Assembly: GCF_000346485.2 (NCBI RefSeq)
Contig: NZ_KQ976354.1
Coordinates: forward strand, 4,732,436 to 4,796,435
Direction: 5' to 3'
DNA length: 64,000 bases
DNA from: Scytonema hofmannii PCC 7110
GTDB lineage: Bacteria; Cyanobacteriota; Cyanobacteriia; Cyanobacteriales; Nostocaceae
Part shown: in pieces, positions 45,428-55,412 of the stretch
Numbering within the stretch: position 1 is the first letter of the stretch
How the letters are laid out: each line of letters starts with the position of its first letter
Position numbers and translations under genes: made by a program
The notes under the pieces: generated by a model
The model's database searches: none
What the model saw: only the letters and a program-made list of their open reading frames with translations
What the model was told of the DNA's origin: nothing

Positions 45428-46081
45428 TTAATTGTGAATTTCCAACAATCCCAATGGAGGCGTAATCTCAACACGACCAGCTTCTAAATCAACAACTGGA
45501 ACAATTGCCGTTACAAAAGGAATCAAAACAGTCCTTTGTTCTTTGTCTCTTAAAGAATCTAGCTGCACCTCTAGCAAGTCATGTCCTGCTGAGAGGAGAT
45601 CCACCACCGTTCCTACAAACTCTCCAGATTCTTGCATAAAGACTGACAAACCAATCAAATCCAAGACATGATACTCATCTTCCCCCAATTGAGGACGATC
45701 GCTCTCCAACACCAGTAACTTATAGCCCCGCAACTCATCAGCCCGATTGCGATCGCCAACTCCAGCTAACTTCACGATGTACAAATTTTTCCCTTCGACA
45801 TTGCGTCCTGCTATCAACTCAATAGGTTGCGGTTCCATGTAACCCGGACACCACAACCACCGTTTTCCAGGAACCTCAAATCGTTCGGGAAAATCCGAGT
45901 TCGACAAAACACGGACTTCACCATGCACTCCCTGTGGAGAAACAATTGTACCAATCGCTATCCAACCATCAGGGACAAGAGGGGGAGACGAAGGAGAATT
46001 TTTCTTTTGCTTCCCCTGCTTCCTCATCTTCCCCTGCTCCTTATTCTCTTTCTTCGCGCTCTTTGCGTCTTCGTGGTTCAT
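45428..46081 (-). CDS. rimM: Ribosome maturation factor RimM with repeat-derived N-terminus
   Basis: RimM assists 16S rRNA processing and 30S head assembly. The protein of 217 residues has [31 protein letters not shown] at ~38-68 and the PRC-barrel ([13 protein letters not shown]...[48 protein letters not shown]). The first ~28 residues ([18 protein letters not shown]) are encoded by a copy of the dispersed repeat also seen at 50821 and 55166. The start codon at 46081 immediately follows the avtA stop (TGAATG), so the two genes are coupled. A later unmarked start near residue 37 lacks an ATG. Confidence 0.92.
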   Translation of the reverse strand: MNHEDAKSAKKENKEQGKMRKQGKQKKNSPSSPPLVPDGWIAIGTIVSPQGVHGEVRVLSNSDFPERFEVPGKRWLWCPGYMEPQPIELIAGRNVEGKNLYIVKLAGVGDRNRADELRGYKLLVLESDRPQLGEDEYHVLDLIGLSVFMQESGEFVGTVVDLLSAGHDLLEVQLDSLRDKEQRTVLIPFVTAIVPVVDLEAGRVEITPPLGLLEIHN

Positions 46082-47362
46082 TCAAACATTTACAGCCGAT
46101 ACTTGATAAATCTGTTGCACAACCTTTGCCAAACGCTCCATACCAGTAGCAATTTCCTCATTACTACCAGTCAAACTAATACGGACACACTGCTGCTTGT
46201 GTACCCACTCCTCCTGCAAGCCAGGGAAAAAGGTACTGCCAGGTACAACTATAACACCCACCTTCTTAAGTTCCTGATAAAACTCCCAATCCGTCATTGG
46301 CAAATCTTGCAACCATAACCAAGCAAATATCGCCCCTTCACCTCGATGGAGAAACCAAGGTAAATCCTCAGGCATGAACTCATTCAAAGTACTTTCCAAA
46401 ACGGTAAACTTGTTTTGGTAAAAAGGACGAATCACAGAAGTAGAAATTTCTGCTAGCGCACCAGATTTAATCGCGATCGCAGCAATTGCCTGTCCGTACC
46501 TTGATGCATGGAGACAAGCATTGGTTTGGAAACACTCCAAAACTTGAATCACCTTTTCATCCCCGATAGCGATCCCAACACGTTCTCCTGGCAACCCTGC
46601 TTTCGACAAACTCATGCAGTGAACGATGCCATCTCCAAAAATCGGTGTCAAGTCAGTAAAGTTCAATGCTGGGAAGGGAGGACCGTATGCTGAGTCAATA
46701 AACACTGGCACATCATAAGGTGCAGCCAGGGCAGCAATTTTCTTCACCTCGTCATCAGTCAGGACATTACCTGTGGGGTTACAGGGACGAGAGAAGATAA
46801 CACAACCTGTTTTTTCTGTAATCGACAAGTTGCTAAAGTCCGGGCGGTATTTAAACTTGTGCGCCCCTGCATCTATATCTAGTGTTGGTTTGTAAGCAAC
46901 AAGTGCTTCTGGCACCAAAGTGACACCACCATAACCAGTGTAGTCCGGACTGAGGGGTAAAACAATTTTTTTCAGTTCTCCGCCAGTGGTGTAGCCGCCA
47001 AAAGCATTAGCCGCATAGAAGTAAAGACTTTGACTGCCTGGGGTAATCAAGATGTTGCGATCGCTCAAATTTAACCCATAGCGGTGATTAAAATCATTGA
47101 CAACAGCCTTAATCAATGATGCATAGCCCTGACTCGATCCGTAGCGGCAAACCACCTCGCCATAATCTGGGCTAGAGAGCAGTTGTGCAGTACAATCTCG
47201 CCATAACTGCTCAACTTCTGGCACAATCAAGGGATTGCCAGCACTCAAATTTATCAACTGCCCTGTACTAGATCGTAAAGTTTCGATAATATCCTTCATA
47301 ATGGCTCTAACGCCAGTTAGTTTGGACATATTGACGCCGAATTGAGTCAGGGCAGGGTTCAT
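46082..47362 (-). CDS. avtA: Valine-pyruvate aminotransferase-like PLP enzyme
   Basis: A 426-residue fold-type I aminotransferase: LINLSAGNPLIVPEVEQLW, YGSSQGYASLIKAV, ILITPGSQSLYFYAANAFGG, SRPCNPTGNVLTDDEV, FIDSAYGPPFP and the PLP lysine in SLSKAGLPGERVGIAIG, then RISLTGSNEEI. This matches AvtA (alanine + 2-oxoisovalerate to valine + pyruvate). The ATG at 47362 is plausible; a second Met is at residue 12. rimM follows without a gap. Confidence 0.88.
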   Translation of the reverse strand: MNPALTQFGVNMSKLTGVRAIMKDIIETLRSSTGQLINLSAGNPLIVPEVEQLWRDCTAQLLSSPDYGEVVCRYGSSQGYASLIKAVVNDFNHRYGLNLSDRNILITPGSQSLYFYAANAFGGYTTGGELKKIVLPLSPDYTGYGGVTLVPEALVAYKPTLDIDAGAHKFKYRPDFSNLSITEKTGCVIFSRPCNPTGNVLTDDEVKKIAALAAPYDVPVFIDSAYGPPFPALNFTDLTPIFGDGIVHCMSLSKAGLPGERVGIAIGDEKVIQVLECFQTNACLHASRYGQAIAAIAIKSGALAEISTSVIRPFYQNKFTVLESTLNEFMPEDLPWFLHRGEGAIFAWLWLQDLPMTDWEFYQELKKVGVIVVPGSTFFPGLQEEWVHKQQCVRISLTGSNEEIATGMERLAKVVQQIYQVSAVNV

Positions 47363-47608
47363 AAGCGGTACAAAATGACTGTTAATTTACTACATGGACA
47401 GATTTAAGGCATGGTTGCTGCTGACAAAAAGAAGTTTGCCAGGAGCCACACTGCCACTTCCTTACCACTGTAACTAGAGAATAGCAGTATCGTACAGCAG
47501 TACTTCCTTTATAACTGTTCTTCTCTGTAGAATAAAGATACAAATCTGATAAAAAATACATAGTACAGACCAGACGCAGGCTCAAAAATTCCTTAAGATC
47601 TATAAAAT

Positions 47609-50545
47609 ATGCTTATTGGTAAAATCACGGGTTTGCCGGGAGAGTGCTATCGATTCAAAAGCAATGAACCTTTACTATTATATGAACCGCAGACAGTTTG
47701 GGTGTTGAGATCGGGTTCAATGTCACTATTTGCGCTCGCAGTTAACAATGGCAACCCAGAGGGAAAGCGGCGTTACCTGTTTAGTGTTAAATCCGCAGAA
47801 GCAATGTTCTCAACAGCACCAGAGTTTCAAAGCGAGCAGATCCAAATTTTAGCAGTGTCACTTGAGGAAACAGAACTGCTCAAAATATCCCGACAAGATT
47901 TTGAGTACATGCTCGCAAACAAACAAAGATATGCGGTGGATTTGGTAGAGCGTTGGATACATCAACTGGGTTCGGCTGTTGCTCGCGAACCCGATCGTAG
48001 CTTAAATCTGCGCGGAGCGGAGCCGGGAATTCAGTTCTTCTCCTTAGCCAGTGGCGAGGTATTTCGACCTGAAAATAGCGTATCTTGGGTACAAATCCAA
48101 CGTGGTTATGCCAAATTAATGGGCTTTCCCGAACTGGTTTTTGAGCCTGCATCTGGTTTATTACCTTTGAGTGCTGATATGTGGTTGCTCTCTGAGGACA
48201 CATTAGACTTAAAAAGTCTTCGCACTGAAGAGATCCAAGAAGCAGATACTTTAATGGTGAGTCTGGCTCAACTGCAAATGGATTTCCTACAAATGATTCA
48301 CTTGCTCTCTCAGCAAGAAATTCAGCAAGAAATTTTGAGGTGTCAAGAAAGAGAAAACCTCAAACGTCAGGTGATGGATGAAACATTAGGGGAACTGTCA
48401 TCCGTACTGCAACAACGGGAAACAAGTACGGAAGCGCAAGTGATACATGGCAGTTTCCCAGACCGAGCTCTGTTAGCTGCTGCTGGGGCTGTCGGACGTG
48501 CTTTAGGGATTAGGATTTGCCCTCCATCTCAGTCAGAAGACTTCAAACGCCTCAAAGACCCCCTAGAAGCGATCGCCCGTGCGTCACGAATTCGGATGCG
48601 TCAGTTGCATCTGGTAGGGAACTGGTGGAAACGTGACTGCGGTCCGATGCTAGCATACACTTTAGAAGGGGAAAGTTCAGTAGCTTTGTTGCCAGTTCAG
48701 GGCGATCGCTATGAAATTTACGATCCTCTCAAGCAAACTCGCACCCCCGTAGATGAGCAAAGCGCTGCTACGCTCTCCACCACTGCTTATGTATTTTATC
48801 GACCTTTGCCCGATAAAGACCTCAAAACCTGGGATATATTTCGATTTGCACTGCAGGGTCATTTTAAAGATATAGTTATCATCCTATTCATTGGAATTGC
48901 TGTTTCTTTACTAGGGATGGTAACGCCCCTGGCTACTGCTATTCTCATGGACAACGTCATCCCAGATGCTGACCGGGGATTATTGCTACAAATTGCTTTG
49001 GGTCTTTCCGCAACAGCTTTTGGAGGTACAATCTTTCAACTGACTCAGGGGCTTACCCTAGTAAGACTGGAGACGTTTGCTGACTCATCCACTCAAGCGG
49101 CGGTGTGGGACAGACTGTTGAAACTGAAAGCATCTTTTTTTAGTCAGTATTCTATCGGGGACTTAGAATCCAGAGTTTCTGCCATCAGCAATATCCGTTC
49201 CAAACTGAGCGGTACAGTTCTCAAAAGTATTTTCTCTGGCGTGTTTGCCTTCTTAAACCTGGGATTGCTTATCTACTACAACGGTTCGTTAGCTGCGATC
49301 GCGATCGTCGCAGCAGTTGTAAATATAGCCCTGACTTTTATCTCTGGTATGCTCACCCTCCGCAAGGTTCGTCCCCTATTGGAGCACCAAGGACAAATTT
49401 TTGGCGTGATGGTGCAGTTAATCAATGGGGTTGCCAAATTGCGAGTCGCTGGGGCGGAAGAACGCGCTTTTGCTTACTGGGGTAAACAGTATAGCCAGCA
49501 ACTCAAATTGATGTTGAGTACCCAAGTGATTGAAGACATTCTTGCCATCTTCAACAAAGTTTTGCCCGGTCTTACATCTTGCGTGCTGTTCTGGTTTACT
49601 GCCATACTACTACAACAGAGCCAGCAAACAGAAGGCAGCCAAGCACTATCCATTGGTACTTTCCTGGCGTTCAACGCTGCTTTTGGCATCTTTATAAGCG
49701 GTGCCACCAACTTGAGTACAACTATTGTGGATGTTCTTCAAATTGTACCTTTGTGGAAGCGTGCCCAGCCAATTTTGCAAGCCGAACCAGAAGTTAATAA
49801 TAGTAAAGCAGATCCCGGCCGGCTATCCGGTAGAGTCGTTGTAGACCACGTGGTTTTTCGTTATCGGAATGATGGACCCCCAATCTTAGATAACGTGAGT
49901 CTTCGGGCTGAACCTGGAGAATTTATTGCTTTGGTAGGGACTTCTGGAAGTGGTAAATCAACTTTGTTTCGGTTATTACTGGGATTTGAAACTCCAGAAT
50001 CTGGCAGTATTTATTATGATGGACAGGAGTTGACAGGATTGGATATTCATGCATTACGCCGACAGATGGGTGTTGTGCTGCAAAATAGCCGCTTGATGTC
50101 AGCTTCCATCTTTGAAAACATTGCTGGTGGAGCTAATGTTACAATTGATGAAGCATGGGAAGCTGCTCGGATGGCAGGTTTTGCAGATGATATCCAAGCA
50201 ATGCCAATGGGTATGCACACTGTTGTCAGTGAAGGAGGTGGTAATCTTTCTGGCGGACAACGGCAAAGGTTGTTAATTGCAAGGGCATTGGTATTGAAAC
50301 CACGAATTTTGCTATTTGATGAAGCGACCAGTGCCTTGGATAACAGAACCCAGGCTATTGTGAGTGAAAGTCTTGACCAATTAAAGGTGACGCGCATAGT
50401 TATTGCTCACCGACTCAGTACAATCCGCAATGCTGACCGTATCTATGTGCTTCAGAACGGTCGGATTGTACAGCAGGGTAGTTTTGAGCGGCTTGCCAAG
50501 CAAGAGGGGTTGTTTGCTCAACTGATGATGCGGCAGAAGCGTTGA
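47609..50545 (+). CDS. NHLM-type ABC exporter (no peptidase)
   Basis: A 978-residue fused permease-ATPase of the NHLP bacteriocin type (NHLM ABC2-like). The N-terminal ~400 residues lack a C39 peptidase and include a cyclic-nucleotide-like segment (LLLYEPQTVWVLRSGSMSLFAL) and a domain with HLVGNWWKRDCGPMLAYT. About residues 420-720 form the six-helix permease (DIVIILFIGIAVSLLGMVTPLATAILMDNVIP). The ATPase has GTSGSGKST, LSGGQRQR and LLFDEATSALD. It lies alone on the plus strand, 3-8 kb from the peptide precursor, the C39-type ABC and the HlyD gene, which are its usual partners. Confidence 0.9.
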   Translation: MLIGKITGLPGECYRFKSNEPLLLYEPQTVWVLRSGSMSLFALAVNNGNPEGKRRYLFSVKSAEAMFSTAPEFQSEQIQILAVSLEETELLKISRQDFEYMLANKQRYAVDLVERWIHQLGSAVAREPDRSLNLRGAEPGIQFFSLASGEVFRPENSVSWVQIQRGYAKLMGFPELVFEPASGLLPLSADMWLLSEDTLDLKSLRTEEIQEADTLMVSLAQLQMDFLQMIHLLSQQEIQQEILRCQERENLKRQVMDETLGELSSVLQQRETSTEAQVIHGSFPDRALLAAAGAVGRALGIRICPPSQSEDFKRLKDPLEAIARASRIRMRQLHLVGNWWKRDCGPMLAYTLEGESSVALLPVQGDRYEIYDPLKQTRTPVDEQSAATLSTTAYVFYRPLPDKDLKTWDIFRFALQGHFKDIVIILFIGIAVSLLGMVTPLATAILMDNVIPDADRGLLLQIALGLSATAFGGTIFQLTQGLTLVRLETFADSSTQAAVWDRLLKLKASFFSQYSIGDLESRVSAISNIRSKLSGTVLKSIFSGVFAFLNLGLLIYYNGSLAAIAIVAAVVNIALTFISGMLTLRKVRPLLEHQGQIFGVMVQLINGVAKLRVAGAEERAFAYWGKQYSQQLKLMLSTQVIEDILAIFNKVLPGLTSCVLFWFTAILLQQSQQTEGSQALSIGTFLAFNAAFGIFISGATNLSTTIVDVLQIVPLWKRAQPILQAEPEVNNSKADPGRLSGRVVVDHVVFRYRNDGPPILDNVSLRAEPGEFIALVGTSGSGKSTLFRLLLGFETPESGSIYYDGQELTGLDIHALRRQMGVVLQNSRLMSASIFENIAGGANVTIDEAWEAARMAGFADDIQAMPMGMHTVVSEGGGNLSGGQRQRLLIARALVLKPRILLFDEATSALDNRTQAIVSESLDQLKVTRIVIAHRLSTIRNADRIYVLQNGRIVQQGSFERLAKQEGLFAQLMMRQKR

Positions 50546-50688
50546 AGAAGGCAAAACCAAAAGGCAAAAGGTGGGTATATATAGCTTAACATAATAGGAC
50601 TTACGCAAAGCCCCCCTTTTTAAGGGGTTGGAGGGATCTGCAACACGTGCAAACCCCAGAATATCGTTGACGTTGCGTAAGAAAACAC

Positions 50689-50763
50689 GTAGGTTGGGTT
50701 GAGGAACGAAACCCAACATTTACAGACATTTGTTGGATTTCTCCAAGGGGTTACCCAACCTAC
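50689..50763. repeat. 75-bp palindromic dispersed repeat, copy B
   Basis: Same length and arms (GTAGGTTGGGTTGAGGAACG ... AACCCAACCTAC) as copy A at 27833, with several changes in the right half. Confidence 0.8.
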
Positions 50764-51108
50764 AATTTCCTCAGCCCTTGCAGTATTGACTCCCTTCCCG
50801 CCCAAAGATTACCTATCTAAATGAACCGCAAAGACGCAAAGAGCGCAAAGAAAGAGGAACATATGTTCGGTAGTCTATAGGCGAGTTTTGCTAGAACTAC
50901 CTATTGAAGAACGTAACTTGTTAAAACCGCTACTAAATTTAGGGGAAACATCAAATTGAGATTGAACCGAAATGATGATTGGCGATCGCTCTTCCGGGAA
51001 AACTTTTTGGTTTACTGATATTGGGTTATCTCGATCAATTTTCCCGCTAGCCCAAGGCTGTGGCGACCAAGGTGCTCACCCACAAAACCAGGCACTTTCT
51101 CAAAAAGC

Positions 51109-51144
51109 AAAACGCCTCTAGTACATGAATTCTGGAGGCGTTTT
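51109..51144. terminator. Hairpin with AAAACGCCTC/GAGGCGTTTT arms
   Basis: Perfect 10-bp arms around a 16-nt loop, ending in TTTT. Looks like a factor-independent terminator in either direction, though no intact gene ends just before it. Confidence 0.5.
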
Positions 51145-51319
51145 GGTCGGGTTATAAAGTTCATTTAGTTATTGTCTGTATATATGGACAGTTTAGTCGG
51201 TAAATTCAAATTACGGAGTGAAGAACGCATGAATATATCTGGAGTTTTATCAAAAGACTATTAAGATGGGGCGAACGCGAAAAAGCCCCAGCCAGTACTG
51301 GACAATTCACACCCAAATA

Positions 51320-51346
51320 TTTAGACTAGTCTAAAATCAGTCTAAA
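51320..51346. promoter_or_regulatory. Antitoxin operator-like palindrome
   Basis: TTTAGACTAGTCTAAA (51320-51335) is a perfect 16-bp palindrome. A third half site, AGTCTAAA, follows at 51339-51346. It lies 16 bp before the Phd-type ATG. Phd antitoxins bind such palindromes to repress their own operon, so this is a likely operator that has outlived its gene. Confidence 0.65.
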
Positions 51347-51351
51347 ACTTT

Positions 51352-51587
51352 ATGGAATCAATCGGCTCATACGAAGCAAAGACACACCAACAAGCCTTCT
51401 TGAACGAGTGACAAAAGGAGAGGAATTTACGATCGCAAAGTATGGAGTCCCGATTGCACGACTCGTTCCTGTAGAAAAAAGAGTTGATGAGATGGTAGGA
51501 AAAATTTTTAAAGGAGATTTGATACATCGAAACGCACTAGATAAAGCATTAGAAAAAATCAAAGAATTAGAAGGTACTGATAAATGA
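51352..51587 (+). pseudogene. Phd-type antitoxin, frameshifted
   Basis: From ATG the frame reads MESIGSYEAKTHQQAFLNE and stops. One base off it continues LLERVTKGEEFTIAKYGVPIARLVPVEKR...ALDKALEKIKELEG to TGA at 51587. The classic sequence would be MESIGSYEAKTHLPSLLERV, so one base is missing near 51385-51395 (236 bp = 78 codons + 2). No toxin gene follows; the next gene (coiled coil) overlaps its stop by ATGA. Confidence 0.85.
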
Positions 51588-51937
51588 CAACGAATCAACC
51601 ATCAACCATAGAAGAACGATTAAGCAGGCTAGAAACTTTATTTGTTAACGTTGGCGAGAAAGTTGCTCAGCATGACGAAACAATCGTGCAACATGACGGT
51701 AACATTGATGTGCTAGTAGCCAACATCCAGGAACTAAAAGAAACCGTCCAAAATTTAACTGAACAAACTACCCGCAACGTTAATAGATTGGCAGAAGAAG
51801 CTGCACTTGACCGTCAGCAAGCTGCACTTGACCGACAAGAGTTCCGTAGACAGATGGAGGAACGCCAAAGGGAAATACAGCAAATTTGGCAATACTTGCA
51901 GAATCGCAACGGGGGAAGTTCACCACCGCAATCATAA
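51584..51937 (+). CDS. Small coiled-coil protein
   Basis: A 117-residue protein with heptad-rich sequence: IEERLSRLETLFVNVGEKVAQHDE, a repeated HDE/HDG phrase, VANIQELKETVQNLTEQTTRNVNRLAEEAALDRQQAALDRQEFRRQMEERQREIQQIWQYL. No membrane segment. Such proteins are common in Nostoc-type genomes, often next to small antitoxin-like genes; function unknown. Its start overlaps the stop of the broken Phd gene. Confidence 0.7.
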   Translation: MTTNQPSTIEERLSRLETLFVNVGEKVAQHDETIVQHDGNIDVLVANIQELKETVQNLTEQTTRNVNRLAEEAALDRQQAALDRQEFRRQMEERQREIQQIWQYLQNRNGGSSPPQS

Positions 51938-52421
51938 TATGTCTCAAAATGTTGTATACTTTGCACGGTCATAAGCTGAATAATTCAAATGAACAACATC
52001 CTTTGTAGGGGCGCAATGCCTTGCGCCCCTACACTTGGGTTCAAAAGCGCAATCTATACCCGTGGGAAGTATAATTTATGGGTTACAGCATTGTCTACAG
52101 TGCATGGTGGACACTGAAATTGTCAGCAGACTTGACAAAAGTACGCTCATGATTCTTGCAAAAAATCCATTTTTATTGAGAATGAACGACGAACGAATCA
52201 GTCTTTAGAAAAAACGTGAGTGGTTACTCTCGCAAATGTTGAGAAAGATCCGGGTAATGCGTAGCCTTATAAAGGGGGGAAACTAGATTTGAGGTTCCCT
52301 CCCCTTTCCAAGGTCTGGGTTAGGGTGGGGTAAAAACAACGCTAAAAATACAGTCCATTAGTTATTTCAGACTTGTGTGTACACGGTAGCCTTAAAAAGG
52401 GGGGCTTTACGTAAGTCCTGT
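51938..52421. other. Noncoding gap with repeat fragments
   Basis: About 480 bp. It has a GGGGCGCAA/TTGCGCCCC inverted pair near 52009-52029 and two 'GTAGCCTTA(A)AAAGGGGGG' stretches (about 52262 and 52385), the second followed by CTTACGTAAGTCC, a relative of the TTACGCAA element. No gene visible. Confidence 0.5.
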
Positions 52422-55121
52422 TCATTTTGCAACTGATACGTCACATCCAGATGGGGAATTCCTAAGCTTGTGAGGTGCGATCGCAGGCGCATTAGCTACA
52501 AGTATGACATCCCCATTTGGATTGACTACCCAGCCTTGAGCTTCGACAATTTCATCTATAGATGTACTGACAAAATCCGTATTTCGTAAGTTTTCTCCCT
52601 CTCTCCCTCTGTCCCTCCCTCCCTCTCTCCCCCTTGGTACAGCAGTGAGTCGCCAATCTTCCCAAACGGGATCGCTGTTAAGTGTGTTGTTAGGAGAAGG
52701 AGGTAAACCACCACGTCCGGTATAAGTGAAGCTACTGTTTGCAATTCTGGCACAGATATTATCATCGACTAAACGCCCCACATCCACCACATCTACTGTT
52801 AAGGGAACTAATCCTTGACTGGGATCGATATCAGGTGTGTTGACTTGTACTGTGCCATTGAATTCAGGAGTTTTGCCTATGGCAGTGATGTCACTAGTCA
52901 GGGTGCTAGGTGAGTTCTGAAATTGAGCACCGAGCAAGGCTTGTGTATTAATTCTAACTCTACCTCCAAGAGATTCATTAGAATCAGCACTAATATCGCT
53001 GTTTTCAAACGCTGCTAGAACGTCAGTATCAATGTTGATATTGCCACCAATGACACCAGTACCTGTAGCATTGGCAGTGATTCGACTCTCATGACGCAGT
53101 ACCACACTTGCGGAGTTAAGATTGATATTTGCTTGTTGACGAATTGGGTCAGTGGTAACACTGCTTGTATTAGCATCAATGCGAGAGTTACTGTCTAAAA
53201 GGATAAAGTCAGCATTTACGTTGACATTGCCTGCATTTCCCCGCCCTCGACTTCTAACTAATACTTCCGCCCTATCTTTTATAGTGAATTTATTTGTATT
53301 AATTATTACATCTCCAGCCCTTCCTGTTGAATTTTCTCGAGCCAATGCACCCAAAGCACTGCCAAGAAGTTCTACGGTATCAGAAGCATTTACTATTACA
53401 TTACCGCCACTACCTGTACCAGAAGTACTAGCGCTGATTTGTGCTCCTTTGTCAAGAAACAAAGTCCGAGTATTAATTGTCAAGTTCCCCGCTACTCCTG
53501 TTGCACCTCGAGTATTTTGTTGAGTATATAAGCCACCTGGATTCGTTCTCTGAGGGGTAAGGGGAGCACCAATAAGTTCTACAACACCATCATTAGTATT
53601 AACGGTCAAGTTTCCTCCCCTACCATTGCTAGAAGTGCTAGCACTGATAAACGCTCCATTCTCAAGACGTAACAGAGGAGTATTGATTGTTAAGTTTCCC
53701 GCATTACCTGTAACAGGTTGTTGTGTTTGAGAGGTTAAAGCGCTGAAGAATCTTTGACCATCAAAAAGATCGGTAAGTTGCACAGATTCAGTAGCATTAA
53801 CAGTCAAATTAGCTCCATTACCCGAACCAAAAGTGCTAGTACTGATACGTGCTCCATTAGTTAGGCTTAACACGCGAGTATTAATTATTAATTCTGTATT
53901 TACATTTGCCAACCCACGAACTTGAATAAATAACCCAGTGGGAAATGGATTACTATTGTTATTGATAAGTTTTACTGTATCAGCATTCACTGTCAAATTT
54001 CCAACTCTTCCCGCGCCTTTGGTAACAATGCTGACTTGTGCTCCATCTTGCACTTGCAATAGGCGCGTATTGATGATTACATCTCCTGCTGCCCCTGTGG
54101 CGTAGTCTTCTGCTTGAGCGTACAAGCCTCCAGGAAACTTATCATTGCCGTTGCCGTATACACCACTCAGTTGCACTTCATCCGAAGTGTTTACAATCAA
54201 ATTGCCACCTAACTTTGAACCGAGAGTACTGGTTTCAATTACGGAACCATCGCTTAATTTCAGGCTTCTCGCTGTTACTTGAACATCTCCGCCACCATCG
54301 CCCGTGGCATCTACTGCTGTTTGTTGAGATAGTTTAATACTTCCCAAATTTTCCAAACCACCATAGCTTAGAGAAAAGCCTTTTTCTACAGGAACGAGAT
54401 TCACTAAACGATTAGAACCAGCACTACCTAATTCAATTCGCCCTCCCGCCGTCTTGAGTGTTGCCCCTTCTAAGGAGATATCTCCACCTACTAAAGCCAA
54501 GGTTTGATTCTCTTGCACGCGCAAAGCGACATTAGTATCTATTGCAGGAGATGGTGGAATCCTTCGACTTCTGATCCCCTGTCCGTCTCCCTGTACTTGA
54601 ATTAAACCGGGATTTGCCCCAAATTGTAAACCAATGGGAGTACTAACAGTTAACAGAGGTGTTGTTTGCGGGGTTGTACTATATTCAAACCCATCAGCAA
54701 ACTTTACGCTATTTGCAGTTGTGGCAAACAAAGAGCCACCAATTTCTAAACGAGCATTTTTCCCCAATACAATCCCATTAGGATTGATAAGAAATAAGTT
54801 AGCTGCACCATTCGCTTTAATTAATCCATCAATATTCGAGGTCGATTGACCGGTGACTCGAGTAATAATATTTTGAATGTTCTGGACGTTATTAAAGTAA
54901 GCTGCGATCCCATTTGGGAGAGAAAACTCGGAAAAACTATGAAATAAATTGCTTCCCGATTGAGTACCACCTTCAATATTGATGATATTGTCCGTTATTC
55001 TAACGCGAGAATTTTCTGGTAGATTAGTATCTGGAATAATTTGAGCGCTTGTAGAACTTCCCCACACGAACAGCGCAATACTGTTTGCAATTCCCAACCA
55101 TCGCCACCAGTTTAAATGCAT
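52422..55121 (-). CDS. Two-partner-secretion exoprotein (filamentous haemagglutinin-like)
   Basis: An 899-residue secreted protein. A signal peptide (WWRWLGIANSIALFVWGSSTSAQ) precedes the TPS domain (IIPDTNLPENSRVR, FSEFSLPNGIAAYFNN, SNIDGLIKANGAANLFLINPNGIVLGKNARLEIGGSLFATTA), which directs export through a TpsB pore. The rest is beta-helical with repeated NLTINT/GNLTVN phrases. Near the end a segment (VPRGREGGRDRGREGENL) is encoded by a simple CCCT-rich repeat. Surface adhesin or related is inferred. No TpsB gene is in the window. Confidence 0.88.
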   Translation of the reverse strand: MHLNWWRWLGIANSIALFVWGSSTSAQIIPDTNLPENSRVRITDNIINIEGGTQSGSNLFHSFSEFSLPNGIAAYFNNVQNIQNIITRVTGQSTSNIDGLIKANGAANLFLINPNGIVLGKNARLEIGGSLFATTANSVKFADGFEYSTTPQTTPLLTVSTPIGLQFGANPGLIQVQGDGQGIRSRRIPPSPAIDTNVALRVQENQTLALVGGDISLEGATLKTAGGRIELGSAGSNRLVNLVPVEKGFSLSYGGLENLGSIKLSQQTAVDATGDGGGDVQVTARSLKLSDGSVIETSTLGSKLGGNLIVNTSDEVQLSGVYGNGNDKFPGGLYAQAEDYATGAAGDVIINTRLLQVQDGAQVSIVTKGAGRVGNLTVNADTVKLINNNSNPFPTGLFIQVRGLANVNTELIINTRVLSLTNGARISTSTFGSGNGANLTVNATESVQLTDLFDGQRFFSALTSQTQQPVTGNAGNLTINTPLLRLENGAFISASTSSNGRGGNLTVNTNDGVVELIGAPLTPQRTNPGGLYTQQNTRGATGVAGNLTINTRTLFLDKGAQISASTSGTGSGGNVIVNASDTVELLGSALGALARENSTGRAGDVIINTNKFTIKDRAEVLVRSRGRGNAGNVNVNADFILLDSNSRIDANTSSVTTDPIRQQANINLNSASVVLRHESRITANATGTGVIGGNINIDTDVLAAFENSDISADSNESLGGRVRINTQALLGAQFQNSPSTLTSDITAIGKTPEFNGTVQVNTPDIDPSQGLVPLTVDVVDVGRLVDDNICARIANSSFTYTGRGGLPPSPNNTLNSDPVWEDWRLTAVPRGREGGRDRGREGENLRNTDFVSTSIDEIVEAQGWVVNPNGDVILVANAPAIAPHKLRNSPSGCDVSVAK

Positions 55122-55412
55122 ATTTATTCCTAATACTTGACTTAAAGAATGGCTTGACTACAAAGCGCTTTTCCTCTTTCTTTGCGCTCTTTGCGTCTTT
55201 GCGGTTTATTTAAACAAGTAGTCTTCAGGCGGAAAAAGAGTAACAGATCTCTCTCTTCTTACCTCTGCGTACTCTGCGTCTCAGCGGTTAAATAAATGAC
55301 TTTTGACCCTTCTAGGCGCAGAGAGCGCAGAGAAAAAAGATGAGGAATTGCCGCCTGAACCACAATTTTATGTGTTACCTTGACAGGGTTATATTCCCAG
55401 AGGTTCTTCTAC
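55122..55412. repeat. Cluster of short dispersed repeats
   Basis: A reverse copy of the AAACCGCAAAGACGCAAAG repeat (about 55166-55206) is followed by the CTCTGCGTACTCTGCGTCT and GCGCAGAGAGCGCAGAG families (55262-55336). The same phrases reappear at 46045-46081 (rimM start), 50821 and within the gene at 13890. Confidence 0.75.

Larger units (their letters stand above)
50546..51319. other. Repeat-rich noncoding region
   Basis: About 770 bp. It carries an inverted repeat with arms TTACGCAA (50601-50608) and TTGCGTAA (50673-50680), the 75-bp palindromic repeat at 50689-50763, an AAAGACGCAAAGAGCGCAAAG repeat at ~50829, and a terminator-like hairpin at 51109-51144. A short open stretch at ~50885-50955 (LELPIEERNLLKPLLNLGE) may be a gene relic, but is too short to assign. 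Confidence 0.55.

Noticed and set aside
50689-50763. Possible riboswitch or ncRNA
   Set aside because: The palindrome recurs at 27833 and 41273 in unrelated contexts, so it is a dispersed repeat.
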